Source: UBA4644 sp964646225
Lineage (GTDB): Bacteria; Bacillota; Clostridia; Oscillospirales; Butyricicoccaceae
DNA length: 7,028 nt
NCBI GenBank assembly: GCA_964646225.1
Contig: CAZYAD010000059.1
Coordinates: forward strand, 1-7,028
Direction of reading: 5' to 3'
Shown: piece after piece, positions 6,239 to 7,028 of the stretch
Layout: every line of letters begins with the position of its first letter
Numbering within the stretch: position 1 is the stretch's first letter
Made by a program: the position numbers and the translations under genes
Notes under the pieces: model-generated
Seen by the model: the letters and a program-made list of their open reading frames with translations, nothing else
What the model was told of the DNA's origin: nothing
The model's database searches: none

Positions 6239-6314
6239 GGCGGAAAAGAGGGCAATGCGGGGAGTAGGAGGGATGATGGAATGGTGGGATGGGGGAAAGC
6301 GCGGGGGCAAAGGC
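6239..6314. other. Purine-rich spacer between terminator and promoter
   Basis: This short gene-free stretch is G/A-rich on the plus strand, with G-runs at 6259-6262, 6270-6272, 6286-6288 and 6291-6295. Minus-strand RNA would be C-rich here. I see no ORF with a ribosome binding site, no RNA-gene structure and no clear repeat unit. The G-runs could in principle form a loose G-quadruplex, but the middle loops are long (7 and 13 nt). Confidence 0.4.
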
Positions 6315-6351
6315 AAGGCCCGGCGCACAGCAACGCTGTGCGCCGGGCCTT
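6315..6351 (-). terminator. Strong hairpin terminator after proS
   Basis: Positions 6315-6331 pair perfectly with 6335-6351 (17 bp) around a 3-nt loop. The hairpin begins 11 nt after the proS stop, so it most simply ends proS transcripts and insulates the downstream operon. On the minus strand the stem is followed only by TT-GCC-TTT-GCC, a poor U-tract. On the plus strand it is followed by TTTTGTTCTTG, so the better intrinsic terminator tail points the other way and the element may be bidirectional. Confidence 0.8.
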
Positions 6352-6362
6352 TTGTTCTTGTA

Positions 6363-7028
6363 TCAGTAGGCGACGCCCCAATAGATCATGTGCTTTGCGG
6401 GCTTTCCGCAGCAGACGCACACATCGGACACCTGCTCCTGCTCCAGAGGCATACAGCGGGAGGAGACACCAGCCTTTTCCTTCATGGTCAGCTCGCAGTC
6501 CAGCTCGCCGCACCACATGGTCTTGGCAAAGCCGCCCTCGGTCTCCATAAAGACCTTGACCTCGTCCAGCGTCTTGCAGACGCGGGTGTGGTTTTCCAGA
6601 TTCGCCTTGGCGCGGGCATACAGTCCCTCGTGGACGGCGTCCAGCAGCTGAGGCACCACGGTCTCCAGCTCGGCCAGAGGCACAAAGACCTTTTCGCCGG
6701 AATCGCGGCGGCAGATGCAGCACTGGCTCTTTTCCATATCCTTGGGGCCGATCTCCACCCGGAGGGGGACGCCCTTCATCTCGTACTCGGCAGCCTTCCA
6801 GCCCATGGACTGGTCGCTGGCATCCATCCGGGCGCGGACACCCATGGCGCGCAGGCGCTCCAGCAGGTCACCGGCGGCCTCGATGACGCCCTCCTTATGC
6901 TGGGCGACGGGGATGACGATGGCCTGGATGGGGGCAATGCGGGGAGGCAGCACCAGGCCGTTGTTATCGCCGTGGGTCATGATGATGCCGCCGATCATGC
7001 GGGTGGACACGCCCCAGGAGGTCTGGTG
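6363..7028 (-). CDS. proS: Prolyl-tRNA synthetase, C-terminal part (partial, archaeal/eukaryote-like class)
   Basis: ProS charges tRNA-Pro with proline in the cytoplasm. Only the last 221 residues are in the window, and the frame is open at the edge, beginning HQTSWGVSTR. About 260 N-terminal residues with motifs 1 and 2 should lie outside. The visible part has the class II motif 3 region (STRMIGG) with THGDNNGLVLPPRIAP, an anticodon-binding domain (about 34-135 of the fragment) and the C-terminal zinc domain. Cysteines at fragment positions 173, 178, 204 and 207 have the 5-26-3 spacing I recall for the zinc site of Thermus ProRS. The protein ends in WGVAY, and the terminal tyrosine is typical of this class. 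This marks it as the type without the bacterial editing insertion. It ends at TGA 6365-6363 before its own hairpin and is probably not co-transcribed with the downstream operon. Confidence 0.96.
   Translation of the reverse strand, partial: HQTSWGVSTRMIGGIIMTHGDNNGLVLPPRIAPIQAIVIPVAQHKEGVIEAAGDLLERLRAMGVRARMDASDQSMGWKAAEYEMKGVPLRVEIGPKDMEKSQCCICRRDSGEKVFVPLAELETVVPQLLDAVHEGLYARAKANLENHTRVCKTLDEVKVFMETEGGFAKTMWCGELDCELTMKEKAGVSSRCMPLEQEQVSDVCVCCGKPAKHMIYWGVAY

Overview
The window looks like GC-rich Clostridia DNA, most plausibly from an anaerobic gut lineage of the Oscillospirales type. This is inferred from GC-rich codon use, Gram-positive style ribosome binding sites, a MurQ plus BadF-family kinase pair like that of clostridia, a prolyl-tRNA synthetase of the archaeal/eukaryote-like class, and an RsiV-like lipoprotein. 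No species can be named from the sequence alone. Every gene I can support is on the minus strand, so transcription runs from high to low coordinates.

Region by region, in transcription order. At 7028-6363 is the 3' half of proS (prolyl-tRNA synthetase), cut by the window edge and followed by a strong 17-bp hairpin (6315-6351). Next is a short purine-rich spacer, then a near-consensus sigma-A promoter (6210-6238). From it a compact seven-gene cluster runs to the other edge: an MscS-family channel (5329-6165), a uridine-kinase-like P-loop kinase (4360-5289), murQ (3505-4338), a MurK-like BadF-family sugar kinase (2582-3508), an RsiV/DUF3298-like lipoprotein (1681-2544), an rlmD-type 23S rRNA m5U methyltransferase (313-1677), and a broken GNAT acetyltransferase gene (57-316). 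A 12-bp hairpin at 3-32 probably ends the unit. Gaps are 39, 21, -4, 37, 3 and -4 nt, so a single operon is likely.

The functional core is muropeptide recycling. A BadF-family kinase would phosphorylate MurNAc (and/or GlcNAc), and MurQ would remove the lactyl ether of MurNAc-6-P to give GlcNAc-6-P. The lipoprotein resembles the extracellular part of the lysozyme receptor RsiV, and the MscS channel protects the envelope from osmotic downshock. A loose cell-wall theme is therefore visible, with rRNA modification and a uridine-kinase-like enzyme as less obvious partners.

I see no convincing new biological system here. The best observation is that the last gene is a GNAT gene with an out-of-frame internal deletion. 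Its correct start (ATGA-coupled to rlmD) and N-terminal motif lie in one frame and its C-terminal half in another, and the acetyl-CoA binding centre is missing. A second point worth checking is that MurQ keeps both catalytic glutamates but has lost the usual SGRTP loop. I see no tRNA, rRNA, CRISPR, insertion sequence or riboswitch, and no gene-free stretch longer than about 200 bases.
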